Assembly (NCBI GenBank): GCA_038748065.1
Contig: JBCDJG010000011.1
Coordinates: 1-64,000 of the forward strand
Source of the DNA: JBCDJG01 sp038748065
GTDB taxonomy: Bacteria > Pseudomonadota > Gammaproteobacteria > Pseudomonadales > Halieaceae
Direction: 5' to 3'
Length of the DNA stretch: 64,000 bases
Below, piece by piece: positions 60,896-64,000 of this stretch; positions within the stretch are counted from its first letter, which is position 1, and each line of letters starts with the position of its first letter. A model generated the notes under the pieces. That model was not told where the DNA came from. It ran no database searches and saw nothing but the letters and a program-made list of their open reading frames with translations. The position numbers and the translations under genes are program-made.

Positions 60896-60932
60896 GAAGC
60901 AAGCCAGAGGACCTGGCTTTGCAGCAATAGTG

Positions 60933-61817
60933 TTACAAGCCCAGTTCACTCCGCTTGCGCGGATGCTGGTCTAGAGGGGCCTGACTGTAGTCATTGAAAG
61001 GCGCGTCGCGCTGCGTGACGGCGGCTTTTACGCCCTGGTCCTTGGCGAGGTGCACAAATTCCCGTCCCTCCGGCGTGTTGCGCATGATGCCGTCCAGAAT
61101 CGGGCCAAGCGTTTGCGTGCTTTGCAGACCCATGTTGTCGTAGGCTTGATTGACGATCAGCTTCATCGACATGAGCTGCGTCAGCGGAATTTGCGCCAGC
61201 TTTTCGGCAAGGGCCAGAACGGTCTGGTCCAGTTCTTCAAGGGGCACAGACTCATTGATCAGTTCGATGCGCGCGGCTTCTTCGCCACTGACCCACTCAC
61301 CCGTCAGCGCGTAGTACTTGGCCTTGGCCAAACCCAGTCGATAGACCCACATGCCTGAAAGGTGGCAGCCCCAGACGCGCGAGTATGGCGTGCCAATACG
61401 TGCGTCATCGGACGCGACCACCAGATCGGCACACAGCGCCATTTCTGAACCGCCACCCATGCAATAGCCGTGCACCTTGGCGATGGTCGGTTTCAAGCCG
61501 CGCCACAGGCCCATGAACTGGCTCATGTAGGATTTGTAGGGGTTCACGACCAGGTCGACGTCCATGCCGGGATCGTAGTTTGCCTCAGTGATGCCCTCGA
61601 AGTGCTCGAGGCCATCCGAGAAGTCGAAGCCCGCGCAAAAGGCATCGCCGGCACCCTCGAGGATGATGACCTTGACCTCGTTGTCGTTATTGGCCTGGCG
61701 CAGCGCGTCATCAAGGTCGTCGAGTAAGGAGGGCCGCAGGGTGTTGTATTTCTCAGGGCGGTTCAGGGTGACGGTGGCGATAGCGCCAGATTTTGTGTAC
61801 AGGACGTGCTTTTCCAT
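60933..61817 (-). CDS. Enoyl-CoA hydratase/isomerase family protein
   Basis: The ATG at 61817 is chosen for the GGAG upstream. The 294-residue crotonase has VIILEGAGDAFCAGFDFSDG, KVHGYCMGGGSEMALCADLVVAS (oxyanion hole) and RIGTPYSRVWG; the usual catalytic glutamate region is modified, so the precise reaction is not clear. It lies next to a TetR gene, with a perfect palindrome between them, and is probably under its control. Confidence 0.9.
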   Translation of the reverse strand: MEKHVLYTKSGAIATVTLNRPEKYNTLRPSLLDDLDDALRQANNDNEVKVIILEGAGDAFCAGFDFSDGLEHFEGITEANYDPGMDVDLVVNPYKSYMSQFMGLWRGLKPTIAKVHGYCMGGGSEMALCADLVVASDDARIGTPYSRVWGCHLSGMWVYRLGLAKAKYYALTGEWVSGEEAARIELINESVPLEELDQTVLALAEKLAQIPLTQLMSMKLIVNQAYDNMGLQSTQTLGPILDGIMRNTPEGREFVHLAKDQGVKAAVTQRDAPFNDYSQAPLDQHPRKRSELGL

Positions 61818-61861
61818 GGGGCTCTCCACGGTGGGGTGGCTGGATGAGGTGATTGAGTATA

Positions 61862-61877
61862 CTTACCGATCGGTAAG
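61862..61877. promoter_or_regulatory. 16-bp palindromic operator, probable TetR site
   Basis: CTTACCGATCGGTAAG is a perfect 16-bp palindrome in the divergent region between the enoyl-CoA hydratase start (61817) and the tetR start (61984). TTACCGATCGGTAA-type sequences are typical for TetR regulators of acyl-CoA metabolism. The downstream half-site AAGGTAAG near 61970 may be related. Confidence 0.8.
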
Positions 61878-61983
61878 AATCAATTTTATCACTATAGTTT
61901 TAAATAGTTCAATGTAAACAATATCTTATAAGTGACGCTCTGCTGTGCTAGCGTAAGCGACTTGACTAAAGGTAAGTAATGCA

Positions 61984-62592
61984 ATGCGAGACGACACGCG
62001 AGAGCAGCTGCTGGCCGCAGCAAAACAGCAGTTTGCCGAGAAGGGCTTTTACGGCACCAGCATCGCGCAGGTGGCGGGTGAGCTCAGCCTCACCAAGCAG
62101 GCCTTGCTCTACCACTTTAAACGCAAGGAAGATCTCTACGCCGAGGTGCTCAGGCGTATTTCAGACCGGCTGTTGCGCTATGTTGAGGGCGCGGAGGGGC
62201 GCTCCGATGAACCTGCGCAGCAATTGGAAGACATCTTTCTCGGCCTTTACGCGGCGTCGCGGGAGTCACCGATGGATACACGCCTCCTGGTGCGGGAACT
62301 GCTCGACAATCAGTCGCGCGCTGAGAAGGCGAGGGACTGGTATCTGCTGCCCTTCCTGGCCGAGATCGTTGAGGTCCTGCGCCGCGTACCTGGCTTTGAA
62401 GAGGTGGAGCTGCCGACGGCATTCTGCATGGTCTACCAGCTCATCGGCAGCATTGAGTACTTTGCCATCTCAGATGCGACTCTCGGTAAGATGTACGATT
62501 CAGACGTTTATGAGCGCATCCGCGACGACTTCCCCCGCGAGCTGCGCAGCCAGGTGCGGCGGCTGTTGGCGAGCCGGCCCCCGGCGATCTGA
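61984..62592 (+). CDS. TetR-family transcriptional regulator
   Basis: The 202-residue protein has the N-terminal TetR helix-turn-helix: RDDTREQLLAAAKQQFAEKGFYG, SIAQVAGELSLTKQALLYHFKRKEDLY. The C-terminal ligand domain is unassigned. With the palindrome at 61862 and the flanking crotonase and SDR it probably senses an acyl-CoA and regulates these genes. It ends 16 bp before the convergent SDR gene. Confidence 0.93.
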   Translation: MRDDTREQLLAAAKQQFAEKGFYGTSIAQVAGELSLTKQALLYHFKRKEDLYAEVLRRISDRLLRYVEGAEGRSDEPAQQLEDIFLGLYAASRESPMDTRLLVRELLDNQSRAEKARDWYLLPFLAEIVEVLRRVPGFEEVELPTAFCMVYQLIGSIEYFAISDATLGKMYDSDVYERIRDDFPRELRSQVRRLLASRPPAI

Positions 62593-62607
62593 TCGAAGGA
62601 GCCCCGA

Positions 62608-63387
62608 CTACTTCGGCGGCATCCGAATGCCGCCATCCAGGCGAATCACCTCGGCGTTCATGTAGGGGTTGGTTATCGCCTCCATTACGGCGAAGGCGAG
62701 TTCCTCGGCCGTGCCGAGGCGCTTCGGGAATAGCACCGATTTGCCGAGGTGTGCCTTGAAGGCCTCGGATTCTTCACCCTGGCCGTAGATGGGCGTATCG
62801 ATAAGGCCCGGCGCGATGGTGTTCAGACGAACGCCGATGCTGGAGAGATCGCGCGCTATGGGTAGCGTCATACCGACGATGCCGCCCTTGGAGGCGGAGT
62901 AGGAGGCCTGGCCGATCTGGCCGTCAAAGGCGGCGGCAGATGCCATATTGACGATGGCGCCGCGGCTGCCGTCTTCATCCATGGGCTCCTGCTGAGCCAT
63001 AGCGGCTGCAGCACGGCTGAGCATATTGAAGGTGCCAATCAGGTTGACCTGAATAACGAAGGTAAACTTGTCGAGTGGCAGGGGTACGTTGTTGCGGTCA
63101 ACGGTACGGCCAGGTGCGCCGAGGCCGGCAGAGTTTACGCAGGCTCTCAGGGGCGCTAGCTCACAGGCCTTTGCCACTACCGAGTCGGCGTCGTCCGTTT
63201 TTGTTACATCACAGCGCACGAACTCGCCGCCAATCTCGCTGGCAATGGCTGCGCCGCGCTCTTCGTTAAGGTCAGCGATCACGACTTTGGCGCCGGCATC
63301 GGCTAGCTGACGCGCGCAGGCTTCGCCAATACCGGAGGCGCCGCCGGTGACGATGGATGAGGTGTTTGCGAGATTGACGCGTGGCAT
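62608..63387 (-). CDS. Short-chain dehydrogenase (HSD17B10-like)
   Basis: The ATG at 63387 follows GGAG; the frame upstream has no family similarity. The 259-residue protein has the classic SDR motifs SIVTGGASGIGEACARQL, CVNSAGLG (NNAG region), the active-site YSASKGG (Y-x-x-x-K) and RLNTIAPGLIDTP. The closest pattern is 3-hydroxy-2-methylbutyryl-CoA or 3-hydroxyacyl-CoA dehydrogenase. It fits the beta-oxidation block. Confidence 0.92.
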   Translation of the reverse strand: MPRVNLANTSSIVTGGASGIGEACARQLADAGAKVVIADLNEERGAAIASEIGGEFVRCDVTKTDDADSVVAKACELAPLRACVNSAGLGAPGRTVDRNNVPLPLDKFTFVIQVNLIGTFNMLSRAAAAMAQQEPMDEDGSRGAIVNMASAAAFDGQIGQASYSASKGGIVGMTLPIARDLSSIGVRLNTIAPGLIDTPIYGQGEESEAFKAHLGKSVLFPKRLGTAEELAFAVMEAITNPYMNAEVIRLDGGIRMPPK

Positions 63388-63573
63388 GGTGATGGCTCCG
63401 ATTAACGAGATGATTGGATGCGCGATTGTACTCCGGATTGGTCGCTGACGGCACCGGGTAGAGGTGCCTGTAGAGGGCTGCTGGGCAGGAGTGGCGCTGG
63501 CGGTTTTTTGATCAGCAACTACAGTTAGGTGGCGCTGCCGATACTGGCGGCGCTGCAAGAGGAGAAATACGCT

Positions 63574-63954
63574 ATGAAGACTCGTCAGTTGATGGTCGCC
63601 CTGTCTGTCACCGCACTCGCTTTGTTCGCGAGCGGCTGCAGTGAAGAGGATGTAGAGGCGGCGAAAAGCTCTATGGAGGACGCTGCCGCTACGGTGAGCG
63701 AGGAGGCCAGCGGCGCGATGGATGCGGCCGCAGATATGGCTAACGATGCGATGGACGCTGCCGGTGAAATGGCTAGTGATGCCGCCGATGCCACCGGAGA
63801 AATGATGTCCGATGCATCGGATGCCATGGAGGAAACCTGGGATGACACTAAAGACGCCGCCAGTGATATGGCCGATGATGCCGCCAAAGCAGCCAGTGAC
63901 ATGGCTGACGGCGCCGCGGATGCGGCGGACGAAATGAAAAAATCTATGGAATGA
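63574..63954 (+). CDS. Ala-rich repeat lipoprotein
   Basis: The ATG at 63574 follows AGAGGAG. The 126-residue product has a lipoprotein signal ending FASGC, then a single amphipathic helix built of 11-residue repeats (for example DAADMANDAMD, AAGEMASDAAD) rich in Ala, Asp and Met, like LEA or apolipoprotein-type helices. It is probably an outer-membrane lipoprotein of structural or stress role, comparable to Lpp-like or YgaM-like helices. Confidence 0.82.
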   Translation: MKTRQLMVALSVTALALFASGCSEEDVEAAKSSMEDAAATVSEEASGAMDAAADMANDAMDAAGEMASDAADATGEMMSDASDAMEETWDDTKDAASDMADDAAKAASDMADGAADAADEMKKSME

Positions 63955-63964
63955 TTGCCTGAAC

Positions 63965-63986
63965 CTGGCGCCGCGTGCGGCGCCAG
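63965..63986. terminator. Perfect inverted repeat after the lipoprotein gene
   Basis: CTGGCGCCGC (63965-63974) and GCGGCGCCAG (63977-63986) form a 10-bp stem with a 2-bp GT centre, 11 bp past the stop. A T-tract is not visible before the window ends, so it may be a terminator or an mRNA-end stabiliser. Confidence 0.65.
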
Positions 63987-64000
63987 CGACGGGTTTACTA

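Noticed and set aside
1..64000. CRISPR array
   Set aside because: No series of regularly spaced direct repeats with variable spacers was found; the phased TATGCA boxes are too short and lack spacers of CRISPR size.

Overview
The window reads as chromosome of a free-living, probably marine gammaproteobacterium. The clues are a moderately GC-rich genome, TonB/PQQ/P450 and acyl-CoA catabolism typical of the Halieaceae/OM60 type, a GlpT close to the E. coli protein, and XrtH-type sorting signals. The taxon is inferred from gene content only. No rRNA genes and no CRISPR array were seen.

Region 1 (190-17011) is an integrated mobile element in the 3' half of a tRNA-Arg(ACG) gene. It is bounded by perfect 49-bp direct repeats (190-238 and 16963-17011). 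Almost everything in it is on the minus strand: terminase, portal, capsid and connector genes, then small DNA-binding proteins, a serine recombinase and a putative HUH-type replication protein, then a glycosyltransferase, a membrane protein and the tyrosine integrase next to the tRNA. No tail, tape-measure or lysis gene is visible, so the element resembles a capsid-encoding phage satellite or a reduced prophage. Its portal frame carries an in-frame TAA. At the distal end a plus-strand cargo cassette encodes a small protein and a DNA methyltransferase fused to an Mrr-like nuclease, preceded by a palindromic operator candidate.

Region 2 (17012-17520) holds the displaced tRNA terminator, a second tRNA-3'-end/terminator copy and strong hairpins.

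Region 3 (17521-34479) is an unusual chromosomal cluster. Two large paralogues, each an ArsP/YraQ-like permease fused to an FG-GAP propeller and an ASPIC/UnbV domain, bracket a di-haem peroxidase, two proteins sharing a 'WWNQ' domain, two alkaline-phosphatase-superfamily enzymes (one fused to TPRs, one a lipoprotein), a small YIGPGAG membrane protein, a three-TM protein, a sulfotransferase and an IPTL-like CTERM protein. I do not know an established pathway with this content, and it is my main candidate for an undescribed system.

Region 4 (34600-39033) contains a decayed ntrC fragment, an exported NAD(P)-binding protein, a mid-protein XrtH-type substrate candidate, glpT and an ICMT-like methyltransferase.

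Region 5 (39034-46170) is a catabolic block: PQQ alcohol dehydrogenase, TonB receptor, AraC regulator and cytochrome P450.

Region 6 (46278-49421) is the known protease / inactive-transglutaminase-7TM / ATP-grasp triad.

Region 7 (49450-63954) carries an MlrC-type peptidase, a macrodomain protein, EthD- and SnoaL-like proteins, two GSTs, a beta-lactamase-like hydrolase, a JmjC-like oxygenase and a fatty-acid/CoA block (FadB/J-like enzyme, thiolase remnant, enoyl-CoA hydratase, TetR regulator, SDR). It ends in an alanine-rich repeat lipoprotein.
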